Shown: positions 36,447 to 46,499 of the stretch, in pieces
Position numbering within the stretch: position 1 is the first letter of the stretch
How the letters are laid out: each line of letters begins with the position of its first letter
NCBI GenBank assembly: GCA_018806985.1
Contig: JADANN010000438.1
Span: 818,001-882,000, forward strand
DNA: 64,000 nt
Reading direction: 5' to 3'
From: Angiostrongylus vasorum
Lineage: Eukaryota; Nematoda; Chromadorea; Rhabditida; Metastrongylidae
The notes under the pieces: generated by a model
Database searches by the model: none
What the model was told of the DNA's origin: nothing
The model's input: the letters and a program-made list of their open reading frames with translations, nothing else
Position numbers and translations under genes: made by a program

Positions 36447-36665
36447 GCCGATTTCTGCTCCGCAGACCATTCACGCTGACGAGTGGTTGTAGAGGTAACA
36501 TCGTTAGGGTAAGAAAACTAGCTGAGAGAGGCAAAGCAAGGACGTCGATAGTGTAGCGGGTAGCACGTGAGCCCTTGGAAAGGTTATCGCGTTTCGATGC
36601 GGACCTGGGGCCCTAGATTTGTAAGTATCTCAGCATTTCAGTGGTTGTGTTGATTTCAGATAACT
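36447..36665 (+). mobile_element. SINE-D with long 5' region
   Basis: Forward copy: GCTGACGAGTGGTTGTAGAG, AACTAGCTGAGAGAGGCAAA, tRNA-like GTGTAGCGGGTAGCACGTGA, B box CGTTTCGATGCGG, and GTAAGTATCTCAGCATTTC. Confidence 0.7.
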
Positions 36666-36989
36666 AAACTCCATTTATTTCAACCTCACTTTTCATAAAG
36701 AAATAAAAGGTTGATCTAGAAGTTATATTGCTACACAATAAGTTTTACTTAAAACATGGTAGATCGACTTAGTTGTGAAATTCTAAGAACCTCATTTAAA
36801 TAATTGACCAAGTCGACAACAATGACTGGTGTCAACCAGAATACACCACGAAGTGCCATGAGCATTCAAATCGCTCAAGAACTTGTTTTGGCCTTAAAAA
36901 CAAATTCTCCAGCTCACATGAAGCGCATTAGGTGAGAAACTAAATGAGCTAAGTGATTTAACGAAACAAGAAAGCAAATAGACAATTAC

Positions 36990-37385
36990 GTGGGAAAGGA
37001 AGCAAACAAGTAAGTGAATAAATGGGCGGATGAGTGAGATAAACATAGGTATGTAAGTTGAAATTTAAATGAAGCAAAAAAGGAGACAAAGCTAGAAAGG
37101 TGAAAATGAAAGTGAATAAACGAATAAGCAAGGTAGATAATTAAGCAAGTAAGTGGATAACCAACCTACCACCAGTTCGAACGAAGGGAGAAGTTAGTAA
37201 AAAAGTACATTAGTAACCAGTTGAATGAAACAACTAAGTCAAAAAAACAAGTTAATTTCAAAAGTAAGTGAAGTAGGTATAAAACGAGTAATGGAAGTAA
37301 AGTGACAAAGTAAAGAATGAAAGCAAATAAAGTAAAGTAAGTAAGTAAATAAATGAGTAAGTGAATAAGTAAGTGAACGAGAATT
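36990..37385 (+). repeat. degenerate AAGTAAGTGAAT-like tandem array
   Basis: About 400 bp of imperfect AAGTAAGTGAATAA-type units, cleanest at about 37330-37380. The reverse frame here is a low-complexity tyrosine/phenylalanine/leucine translation. Confidence 0.7.
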
Positions 37386-37640
37386 TATACAGAACAAATG
37401 CAAGGAGAAAATACTCCGATAACTGAATACAAGCGAACTTCACAATCGTATGAAACCTATAAAACTCAAGGATAATCGCGTCATTCACCTGCACATGAGA
37501 AGAAAAGGCCTATATATCGAAACTTCACTCATTGTCATGAATGGTAACGACAGCGAAGAACAAGTTACCATTCCGTCGCTATTACGTCCACAACTCCAGC
37601 ATGAGGTTACGATTCCGAGAAGAAAAAAAATGAAAAAAAG

Positions 37641-37912
37641 GACAAAGCTCTGGACGTTGATCAATCCCTGAGGGATGCGCCATGCATTCGACCTCATTAA
37701 GCATCGTTTGGAGGTGATTGAATGCATATCTGGCCTTTACAATGACTCATGGTGGCTTAGCGATGCATTGAGCCAGTTCTGCTCTCCTCCCAGACAAGTC
37801 GGTACCAATTTGCTGACCCCGGAAGGACGGAAGGCTTGGCGGGCCATAGGCGCGGCGATCGATTCCACGTGTGTGTTGCAGGGCGCCTCCTTCCACTGCG
37901 CCACACGCGAAG
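37641..37912 (-). mobile_element. SINE-A, near full length
   Basis: Reverse copy ending at the antisense head CACTGCGCCACACGCG. The overlapping frames are its translations. GAAGAAAAAA-like sequence lies on both sides, a possible but low-complexity target duplication. Confidence 0.85.
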
Positions 37913-38112
37913 AAAAAATAGATGCTAAAAAAGCCTGCAGAGATTGAATTACTAGTTGGCTGACGACGACACGCCTGATCGGAGTCGAAAATCGAATTAC
38001 AAAAGATTTTGGAGAACAATTTCGACTAGGCGAGGTCTTTGGGGGACGAAAAGTACAGCTTATCGTGAGAGATGATCGACCAGCCGAATTATCAAGAATA
38101 ATTATTCGAAAT

Positions 38113-38475
38113 CCTCTCAACGGTTTACCGCCTCATCGTGGCTGGGAGGTGTTCCTGGGTGTCGGACTGCGATGTACAGCGGGGGGATTCGTCCCCCCCG
38201 GCAGGGTCTCCCAAGCTGAGAAGGAGTCCGGCGTTTCCATCAGGAAGCCTAGCTCAGAGTCCTGGTTTCAAAGTCGCATGGTGGCAAATCTCCCTCTGAT
38301 CCACAAGGGCTGCGACTCCCCGTGGTGGTGAAGACGTGGGGGCAGACTTTGGCCAGGCTCACCTCGGAATTCCAGGGAGCCACAAGGGCTTAGCCAGCAA
38401 ATCTCCGATAAATGCTGATTATGCTGGGGGCCCGCACAACCAGTGAGGACGGGCCGTTCAAGTGTTCAAGTGTCC
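38113..38475 (+). mobile_element. SINE-C, full length with perfect TSD
   Basis: The family reference copy. Perfect 13-bp direct repeats AATTATTCGAAAT at 38100-38112 and 38476-38488. A 3' hairpin pairs GGCCCG (38429-38434) with CGGGCC (38450-38455). No A or B box was found. Confidence 0.88.
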
Positions 38476-38489
38476 AATTATTCGAAATT

Positions 38490-39262
38490 AGACCACAAGA
38501 TAGACGGTTTAGTTTGGTAGTTCATAAATAGTATTCAGCATAAATCTTTAAAAAATTGGGTTTTCTGCCTATTCAAACGAAATGTTGTCAACTTCAGGCA
38601 CTTTAGTTGTATGGATAATTTCTGGGCAACACCAAAGCAGAACGTTGTATGGGAAGAAAAAATTGAAAAGAAACAATTCTTACCAAAGCCGAGGATAATC
38701 GGAAGTCAATGCTGTGAATTCTGTTAACAAATAAAACAAAGAACACAAAAAACCAGCTGAATCACGTTTTCTGAAGTGCGAAGGGTACAGATGAAAACGT
38801 CACATCTAACTTCTCATTCCAGACATTCAGTGAGTCACTCATGTTCAAGAAGCAGAAAAAAGAGACAACGGAAGCAGAATGTAGATGAACCGGTCGTAAG
38901 CTACGAAGAGTTGGTGACGAATGAACAAGAAGAACGGTGAAGTGGAACATCATGATAATGCAATCGTCTTCAACAACGATCAACAACAAGATGTAGGCGG
39001 ACGTGTTTGTAGCTTACGTGAACTAGCTGTGGATCACATGTAGAGACAATTTATGGACCACCGGGTGATATTGCGGCATAATTGGCATCACGATCGAAGT
39101 AGACAATTGTCATGGACGAAGTAGTGATGGAAACGGAGACGGTTGGCACATGTCTTTCTTAAGCCCGTACAAGTTCTGACGGTTGGCTAGGTAAATATTC
39201 AGGTAGCCATGAATCAGAAATCCCCATTCACGTTGTTTAAATTTGACATTCAAATAAATGTA
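38490..39262. other. unassigned stretch
   Basis: No repeat recognised; the reverse frame 38762-38989 has no known domain. Confidence 0.3.
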
Positions 39263-39266
39263 GCAA

Positions 39267-39383
39267 GTTTGGCACGGAAAGCACAGTGTTCAGAGATGCC
39301 GCGCGACACACTACTACTTGACAACAATGCGGTCCATATCTTCGGGGTCGGCAAATTGGTACCAGGCTTGTCTGAAAAAAAAA
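39267..39383 (+). mobile_element. SINE-A/B superfamily fragment
   Basis: The head is decayed (AAAGCACAGTG), but the central block CGGGGTCGGCAAATTGGTACC lacks only its first base before AGGCTTGTCTG. The family (A or B) cannot be decided. Confidence 0.55.
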
Positions 39384-39389
39384 GCGCCT

Positions 39390-40020
39390 TCTAAACCACA
39401 ATGCTGGCAGTTTGCCCTGTGGTGATGACCTCATTAAACTGTAGTATAGCCGTGTCAGGCTTCTAGGGTTAATCAATTTGGTGAATAATTTCAATTTTTT
39501 CAAGGGAGGGCAATTTCCAAATACCTGAAAGTCGATATTTGAACATGGTCCTCATTCCGACCTAAGTTTAAGAAAAATTTCTTGGAACATTACACTGAAA
39601 CTGGACTAATTTTTGAAACCGACTTGCGCAATTCCTTCAGTGGGCGACATTATTCACCAACAATGAGCACTTCAGCTATGAACTTCATGAAGAGTCGTCC
39701 AGTTAGGTGATTCTACTAAAACAATGGAAAAAAGGTGCACAGCTCAGAATCGTAGAGAACAATGAGAAAACTGCTCCATATGTGCAATTATGTGGAAGAA
39801 TTCGAGAATTTCTTCCCCAATGCTGAAATCGCGAAGTGTTAGTTTACAGCAAAGAAAAGAACGAGAAACATTAGTCATTTCTTCCCATCAGATCAAATGT
39901 ATATCAGAATTCACACGTTCTTGAATTTCTCGAAAACATCACAGTAAGAGGAAAGAATTGCGGCGCACATCACATTCAACAAAGAAAGGCCAGTTATTGT
40001 AAACGACGTCGAATTTTCCG
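39390..40020. other. unassigned stretch
   Basis: No gene or repeat recognised. Confidence 0.35.
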
Positions 40021-40025
40021 TGGTT

Positions 40026-40170
40026 AGAAATACAGTTCAGTGATGCACTGACAGCCGCTGGTTTAGTCTCGCATCGGGTCAGTAAGGCCAACCATCCCTG
40101 TGGAGCCGGCAACTTCATACATGACTTGTCGGAGATACCCTATCTCCGATTCATTGGTGTCCTTTGAACC
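40026..40170 (+). mobile_element. SINE-B, degenerate head and central block
   Basis: Weak match: ACAGTTCAGTGATGCACTGA, GGTCAGTAAGGCCAACCATC and GGAGCCGGCAACTTC. Boundaries uncertain. Confidence 0.35.
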
Positions 40171-40232
40171 CCTTAAGCCTGCAGGGCCCACTAAGTGACC
40201 CTCTCCATGAGGGAGACCCGTGTTGTTTGCTA

Positions 40233-40774
40233 GTCATTTCCATGGATAACGGAACAACAAGAGGCGTACATCATCTGGCCAAACCTATTGGGCAGCGTAG
40301 GCGGAAACTATGAAGGGCCATCGTGGAGTACACGATTCAGGTTAGATCCACAATCAAGAAAATCTAACCTCTCTGGCTTCATTGATTTCAGAAAATTTGT
40401 GATGTTGCCTACACCTTTGGTAGTAGAACTTGGAAAGCTTCTACAGGTCGATTCCATTCCTTCTGTTCCAACTCATTTAACAAAACGGTCATGAACAAAG
40501 AAAAGAATTGCGTGTTCATTTTTTTGCAGAGAACATTGCCATTTATCTCTCCACTTACACGCACGCTTAGAAGTATAAAATAACAAAGGCGAAAAGCACG
40601 TGATTTTGATCACACCAAAGAAAACTGTGGTCGATCTAGCAAACGGTTCAAGTTCTTTTTTAACACAGCGTGAAGGAATTGAGTAAATGTGCAAATGTTC
40701 AGCACATCTTCAACTGCTCAACCCACGTAAGTGCGCCAATATTCCTCGCTTACCACTTTCAGTTTTGCAAATAA
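40233..40774 (+). CDS. possible spliced gene 3' part, weak
   Basis: A TTTGCTAG acceptor-like site precedes an open stretch (40233-40340, ..EAYIIWPNLLGSVGGNYEG..) that can join at AG/GTTAGA to 40394 onward after a TTTCAG site. Farther on, 40669-40726 is bounded by an AACACAG acceptor and a GTAAGT donor; a 36-nt interval ending in TTTCAG leads to a stop at 40772-40774 and AATAAA at 40797-40802. Reading phases do not all agree and no homology is recognised, so this may be coincidence. Confidence 0.12.
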
Positions 40775-40825
40775 TCGAGTTACTTGACCAATTACCAATA
40801 AAATCTATTTGCCACCATCTGCAGC

Positions 40826-41022
40826 CTCACTGGAGTCCTGAGATGGGCCGGATGTAGCGCGTTCCCAATTTGCTTGCAAAGAGTGCTTTTTTTCCAGGAC
40901 AAATTTATTACCAATATCCCGGTCCCGGATGAATGAGAGGCTTGGTGAGTCCAGAGAGGGATCGAACCATCACCATGCTTGTGATGACTGGCATCATCAC
41001 CATTGCGCTATCCCCTCCTTCG
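40826..41022 (-). mobile_element. SINE-B, head half only
   Basis: Reverse copy. The antisense head (CACCATTGCGCTATCC) is at the right and the central block inside; the 3' half is absent at the left. Confidence 0.7.
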
Positions 41023-41145
41023 TGGTACAAATACTTCTTTTATTAGAAACTCCGAACAAAGTTTCATGAATATTCGATTTTCGGCGTACACTTCCATTTT
41101 AGTATTGTTTCAATTTGAACATACACTAAAATACAAAAATGTTGG

Positions 41146-41500
41146 GGAGCGGGTAGCACAGTGGCAGTTGACGCCGATCACAGTGGTCATGGTTCGATCC
41201 CGTTCCGGGGCTCATCAAGCCTCTCATTTGTCACGACTCGAAAAATTAGTACAGCACTTGTCTGGGAAAAGTCCACTCCTCCACAATTCAGTGAGAACGC
41301 TCTAGCCTGGCTATCTGAGGACTCCAGGGAGAATCAACTCGACTAAACGACATTCATGATAAAAGAAAATGCTCAAGCAGTACATGAAGCTACAGGGTAA
41401 AAATTGGAAGACTTTCGTGGATGATGGACGCCAGGAAATGCATCGAATGCAACAAGTGTTGGCATCCACACAGCGGATGTGAAAGACGAGTCATGCATAA
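41146..41500 (+). mobile_element. SINE-B, full length
   Basis: Forward copy with A box TAGCACAGTGG, B box GGTTCGATCCC and the full body. The GGGTCGG core of the central block is mutated to CACGACTCG. Confidence 0.8.
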
Positions 41501-41525
41501 GAAAAAATTCGATCTACTGCACTAA

Positions 41526-41957
41526 GACAGATAATTTTAAAACATGCGCACAAGTCCCGATTCGAACCCGCAACTACCCTTTCTGAGGGCTCACGTTTTA
41601 CCTGGTGCACCACTGAGGCCCTTGATTTGTCGTCCTATCAGCGAGTTTCCTAAATTAGCCTATGTGCTGTCCACCACACTCATCGAGGACGCTGCTTCGC
41701 TTTTCTCTGAGCCATATTTTAATTCTATCGGTGCTTTTAGCAATCAACTGCCAACGGAAGCGATTTCGATTGCACAAATTGGGAATGGACCTAGTTAAGC
41801 TTCACAAAAGTTAAAAAACTGGCTCAGAGAAAGGCTAAGCAAGGGCTTCCATTTGTGTGGTGGATAGCACGTGAACCCACCATTAGGAAAATGGCGGGCT
41901 CGAAGTCAAACGGGGTTCTGCATGTTATTCATATCTCTGCATCCTTACGATTGCATC
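41526..41957. mobile_element. SINE-D head-to-head inverted pair
   Basis: Reverse copy (about 41526-41806; B box in reverse GATTCGAACC) followed at once by a forward copy (about 41815-41957; GTGTGGTGGATAGCACGTGA). Flanks share GCACTAA (41519-41525 and 41958-41964), a possible decayed target duplication. Confidence 0.7.
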
Positions 41958-42015
41958 GCACTAACCATTTACTCTCTCTACTTGTTTTTATTTGCTAAAT
42001 GATCCAGCATCTCAT

Positions 42016-42072
42016 AATACACTGTGTGGATCCCAGCACTCCTTGCATTCGATTCGTTTCGTTGACCTTTTA
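42016..42072 (-). mobile_element. SINE-B 3' fragment
   Basis: A short reverse piece matching the SINE-B distal end (GTGTGGATCCCAGCACTCC, CATTCGATTCGTTTCG). Confidence 0.55.
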
Positions 42073-42149
42073 GTAGAAAATTTTCTTGTACGATGATAAC
42101 AACAATAATAGTAATATTTATAAATGTTGTTTGCTGTAAATGGTGCCTT

Positions 42150-42517
42150 CCTTCAACGGTTTACCCCCTCATCGTGGTTGGGAGGTGTTCCTGGGTGTCG
42201 GATTGCGATGTACAGCGGGGATTCATCCCCTGGCTGAGAAGGAGCCCGGTGTTTCCATCAGGAAGCCTAGCTCAGAGTAAACCAATACCAGGATCCACCA
42301 CCACCGTCTTGGTATCAAAGTGGCATGGTGGCAAATCTCCCTCTATCTACAAGAGCTGCGACTGCCTGTGGTGGTGAAGACCTAGGGCAGACTTTGGCCT
42401 GGCCGACTTCGATATTCCAGCGAACCAAAATGGCTTATCCAGCAAATCTCCGAAAAAAAGATTACGCTGAGGCCCGCACAAGCAGTGAGGACGGGTTATT
42501 CAACTATCAAGTCTCAA
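42150..42517 (+). mobile_element. SINE-C, full length with perfect TSD
   Basis: Forward copy flanked by a perfect 14-bp repeat GTAAATGGTGCCTT (42136-42149 and 42518-42531). A short internal deletion removes part of the CCCGGCAGGGTCTCCC region. Confidence 0.88.
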
Positions 42518-42617
42518 GTAAATGGTGCCTTGCATTGAAAATTTTTGTCTTCACAATTTCTTCTTCTAGTGTTCACTTCAGAGTTAACAGCGTTCAGTGT
42601 GATTTATCACCTTTTAA

Positions 42618-42980
42618 TTTTTTACTTTGTTTTATTTTATTTGATCCGTCTTCACGTCTACTGTGTGGATCCCAGCACTTCTCACATCCATTTCGTTTCC
42701 TCGCATCCATTGTCCACGAAGATCTTCCAACTTCACGTGTGGCTTCGGTTGTTGTTTGAGGAATTTTGCTTCATCTTGAATGTCGTAGAATGCTGGTCGA
42801 GCAATTCTCCCTGGAGTCCTGTGATAGTCGGGCTGGAGTGTTCCCAACTGGATCCCAGAAAGCGATTTCTTTTTTCCAGACAAGTACGGAACCAATTTTC
42901 CGACCCCGGAGGGATGAGAGGCTTGGTTGGCCTGGAGCGGAATCGAACTAGCACCATGCTCACTGTGCTATCCGCCCCCC
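42618..42980 (-). mobile_element. SINE-B, near full length
   Basis: Reverse copy with the tail (TTATTTTATTTGATCCG) at the left and the antisense head (CACTGTGCTATCCGCC) at the right; about 20 bp between A and B boxes are missing. The 196-codon forward frame at 42545-43135 is its antisense translation plus flank, not a gene. Confidence 0.8.
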
Positions 42981-43175
42981 ATTTTATCACCTACAAGAAC
43001 AAAATGCGATTTGAGAGTAATTTAGTCAAGAGAACTGTAATCTTGGGATTTGCGGTACTCGTGAAAGCGAGACATTTTATCAAAATGATGCCTATTTTTT
43101 TATTTTGCCAATCCCGTATAAACCGAACTGTCTAAGAAAGTGCATTAACACCTATTTATATAATATTATTATGCA

Positions 43176-43411
43176 AAAAAACCAATACCAGGATCCACCA
43201 CCGTCCTGGTTTCAAAGCCACATGGTGTCAAATCTTCCTCTTCACAAGGCTGCACCTGCCTGTGGTGGTGAAGACCTGGGGCAGGCCATGGCCAGGCTGA
43301 CCTCGGGACTCCAGGGAACCGCAATGGCTTAACTAGCAAATCTCTGAAAGATGGTGATTATGCTGGGGCCCGCACAACTAGTGAGGACGGGCCGTTCAAG
43401 TACCAAGTAAG
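43176..43411 (+). mobile_element. SINE-C, 5'-truncated with TSD
   Basis: Lacks the first third of the element yet is flanked by a perfect 9-bp repeat TATTATGCA (43167-43175 and 43412-43420). 5' truncation with a target duplication is typical of LINE-driven target-primed insertion. Confidence 0.8.
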
Positions 43412-43420
43412 TATTATGCA

Positions 43421-44470
43421 GCTTGGAAAAAGCTCTAGTCTATTCGTTTTTTCCATTTCTTATAAAACTATTTGAAACACTACTATGAAATAAATTCATT
43501 TAAAGGAAAAATTAGTTGATCTAAACTAATGACAACGACTGCACGTTAATGTTTCCAGTCCACTTTCGTAGTTATTAGTCTAGTTACGAAAGGACATAGA
43601 AATTGAGCGGAACAATGCGAAATATAAGACAGGAGAAATGAAAGAAAACAGAGCAACAGAGCGGAAAGAAGAAGATGTGGAGAGAAAGAGAGAAAGAGAG
43701 AAAGAGGCATCAAATAGAACAGAAAGATAGTACGTCGACTTTTGGACTGCTGGAGTGCACACAACTTGGTCAAGTGAGTAAGCATTTGGTTACGAGTAAC
43801 TTGGTTGTGTAAGTCGGCTAGTGGACATGCTGACGATAGCCGAGTCGTCAGCTCTTTACTGTTCGTCGACGTCGCTGTGACTCCTTGCTCTGTGTTAGCC
43901 GCGTCACCTGAGGAGTGAGTGTAATGAACATCACACATTTGTTACAAATCGAACACTACTACAAAGTAAACGGTCTAAAGAGACTTCCACTGCTAAGACA
44001 ACAATGGGGAAAAAAGCGAACACAAAATTTCTCCACACAGTTGGCGACTGAAGAACGAACTTATCGTACCTGGAGTAATTTCAGTACGATTAAGTCATCT
44101 TTTCTCTAGAAGTGGAAAACTTTCATATGGATTACCCCATAAAAAAAAATTTCCTTAAATTTTTTCTCAAAGCCTTTATTTTGAAATTTCACTACACATC
44201 GTCAGGTCTTTCACAGGCCATTTCTATCACATCATCTTAGCTAAGTTTTTATCACAAAAAATTCCAATTTGCTTAAATCTAAAGTTATATTTGATGGAAA
44301 TAGGCCGGGTATACTGTAGCAGTAGCGCCCTTTAAGCTTATTGGAATTCCAGGCTATTGACTGGTATCAAACAATCAATAAAGTCCTACACATTACTTTT
44401 TATACAGATCTTTTTATAACATTTTTTGAAATAGAAATGGTGTAATTCCAGGACCACTTTCTATTAAGAT
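43421..44470. other. unassigned stretch with purine tract
   Basis: Includes GAGAAA repeats at 43680-43706. The reverse frame 43546-43938 (130 codons) passes through that tract; its first 60 residues are serine/threonine-rich and its second half low-complexity. No domain recognised. Confidence 0.3.
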
Positions 44471-44785
44471 CGACATTGATCAAATAATCCACTGTACTCT
44501 TGACGAGCAAGCACGATCTTCTTACGTCGAAAAAGCTGACATTTCGGCAGATTTCGCCTTCTTCGGAGTCCGGAAAGGGTAAGTTGACCGCAATCTAGTC
44601 AGACAATAGAGAAAACATGAAACCAAGATTTCAGTCGCATTGGAAACAAAATAGCCTCTTCGCACCGGCATCGCTTTCTATGAGTCTTCCACTAAGTATT
44701 TCACTTGAAGACCAACCGCACGGAGTTCACATGGAAGTGTAATGTCTCTCTCATATTAAAATGTTGCCTCAGATACTGTGTGAGA

Positions 44786-45190
44786 TCACGCGTGATAACG
44801 AGACGTCGTCTCTCTGCAGTTTATTTTTGGGTTCTGGGGATTGTCCACAATGCTTCGAGAGTTTAGCACGCCGAAGTTTTTGATTCCTGCGCGAGGTAAC
44901 TTGTACTTCAAAACCTTCCCCGTTGTGTCTCTGTGTGTTACGCACGCATTTGATTTAACCTTAACATTTCCGACTGGAGGGCTTGGTGGGCCATGGGCGC
45001 GAGGATCGATTCCATGTGTGTGTCGTAGTGGCGCCTCCAACCACTGCGCCACACGCACCCTTCTGTTAGAGTATATTATGCAATTATGCGTTGTACATGG
45101 ACGGTCATACAGGCGGATGAGAACTAGCTGGCGTCTCAAAGTGCTCGATGGCATTTTACTCATTGTTACCGCATTCTATAGATAAATCTT
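44786..45190 (-). pseudogene. PLE linker/GIY-YIG remnant split by SINE-A
   Basis: The 125-codon reverse frame begins MPSSTLRRQLV..LYDRPCTTHNCIIY, which aligns with the linker of the 53-kb PLE (IPSDTLKRQLV..LYDRLSTTKNCIIC). It then runs into the SINE-A head (44968-45062) and resumes with VKSNACVTHRDTTGKVLKY, matching sequence downstream of the endonuclease. The GIY-YIG motif itself is lost at the junction. Confidence 0.7.
44968..45062 (-). mobile_element. SINE-A head-only fragment inside PLE
   Basis: Only the tRNA-like head and the first part of the central block are present (antisense A box CCACTGCGCCACACGCACC at the right). The 3' two-thirds are missing. Confidence 0.75.
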
Positions 45191-45730
45191 TCTTAAGCAA
45201 AGCTTTATAGCTGTACTTAGTGGAAATAAAGGATAGGATAAACGAAACCTTATTATCACCATAATTATCGTTTGGGGCCTGAATTTTTCTCTACACCTCT
45301 CCCGAGGAGCTGCAGTTTCGTAAGACACTAAGACTATATTAAGACTGGGTCACTATCAGACCATATCATAGCTTCATCAGAATGTTTAAGACTGATATTT
45401 CATTGTGAGAGAGACAAATTACCCATCCACATGAACTGTGTGTGTTGGTCTCCACGTCACATACTCACTGGAAGACTCATAGAAAGCGGTGAGCGTGCGA
45501 AGCTGTTTTGTTTTCAATGAAATCGAAGTCATCGTTTCCTGACTTTCCGTTTTAGTTATGGAGATGTTTGGCTGAGTAGACTGCAGCCAACTTGACCTTT
45601 CCAGACTCTCAAGAAGGAGAAATTCGCCGAAACATCAGCGTTTTCTTTAGCAAAGAATAAAGCAACAGCCATTAGGAGTGTTCATCTAGAATACTGTAAA
45701 CGACGAAGTATATTTCAAAATGAACGAAAA

Positions 45731-46108
45731 CCGATAGCATAGTGGTATTGATTCCGTTCGTGATCTACCCACCCAAGCGCTGGTTCTGCACCACATCGGC
45801 CCACCAAGCCTCTCATTCGTCTGGAGTCAGGGATTGGTACCAGACATGCCTGAGACAATCTCACTCATTCCAATCCATGCAGGAAGTCTCTAGCACGGCT
45901 GTCCAAGGACTCGAGGAAGGATCGACTCGACCAGCAATCAATCACATTAATGACGAAGAAGGAGAAATTCTCATGTAACAGCTCAATGCACAAGCAGAAA
46001 AAGTAAAGTTCGCAAACTTTTGTAGATGGTGTAATTGAGGAAACGAATGAAGGAAGTAGTGAGATTCGCACAGTACCATACATGTCATGTCCTGGTCATG
46101 TAATGACA
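45731..46108 (+). mobile_element. SINE-B, diverged
   Basis: Forward copy: GATAGCATAGTGGTATTGAT head, CCCACCAAGCCTCTCATTCG block, CGACTCGACCAGCAATC body. Starts directly after the PLE. Confidence 0.7.
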
Positions 46109-46194
46109 AAAAATAATAATACCTTGAGTTTTAAAGAGGCATACATAATAAGGTTAATATGCTTGTTAATGAGAGAAATGCTAATTGGAAAAAA

Positions 46195-46232
46195 GAGTAA
46201 AAGTAAGTAAAGTAAAGTAAAAAAGTAAAATA
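46195..46232 (+). repeat. AAGTA-type short tandem repeat
   Basis: Imperfect GTAAAGTAAAGTAAAA run beside the tail of the next SINE-A. Confidence 0.6.
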
Positions 46233-46235
46233 TTA

Positions 46236-46498
46236 AAAAGGATAGAGCTGAAAGGATAGAGTGAAATTGATCAATTCCTTAGGGATGCGCCATGCATTGA
46301 TCGAATGCATGTTTGGCCTTTACAATGACTCATAGTGGCCTACCGATGTTTCGAGCCAGTGCTGCTATCCTTCCAAACAAGTTTAGTACTAATTTGCCGA
46401 CCTGTAGGGTTGAAGGGCTTGATTAGTCTGGGCCACGGGGATCGATCCCATGTGTATGTGTATCGCGGAAGCTTCGACCACTGCGCTACACAGGCAAA
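46236..46498 (-). mobile_element. SINE-A
   Basis: Reverse copy: tail AAAGGATAGAGCTGAAAGG, body with a deletion around CATGCATTGATCGAATGC, central block and antisense head CCACTGCGCTACACAGGC. Confidence 0.8.
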
Positions 46499-46499
46499 A

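Larger units (their letters stand above)
44475..45695 (-). mobile_element. PLE copy with inverted end, interrupted by a SINE-A head
   Basis: The reverse-oriented body spans about 44475-45330; a forward-oriented 3' part follows at about 45410-45695. Degenerate hammerhead-like sites lie at 44533-44573 (reverse, CCGAAGA) and 45604-45641 (forward, CTCAAGA, ATC). The two 3' ends face outward. Confidence 0.65.

Noticed and set aside
37258..37494. Possible membrane protein with a tyrosine/phenylalanine/leucine-rich sequence
   Set aside because: Translation of the AAGTAAGTGAAT-like degenerate array.
42545..43135. 196-codon forward open frame, the longest in the window
   Set aside because: It runs antisense through a SINE-B copy and into flanking sequence; no independent coding signal.
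43546..43938. 130-codon reverse frame
   Set aside because: Half of it translates a GAGAAA-type purine tract on the other strand; the rest has no recognised domain.
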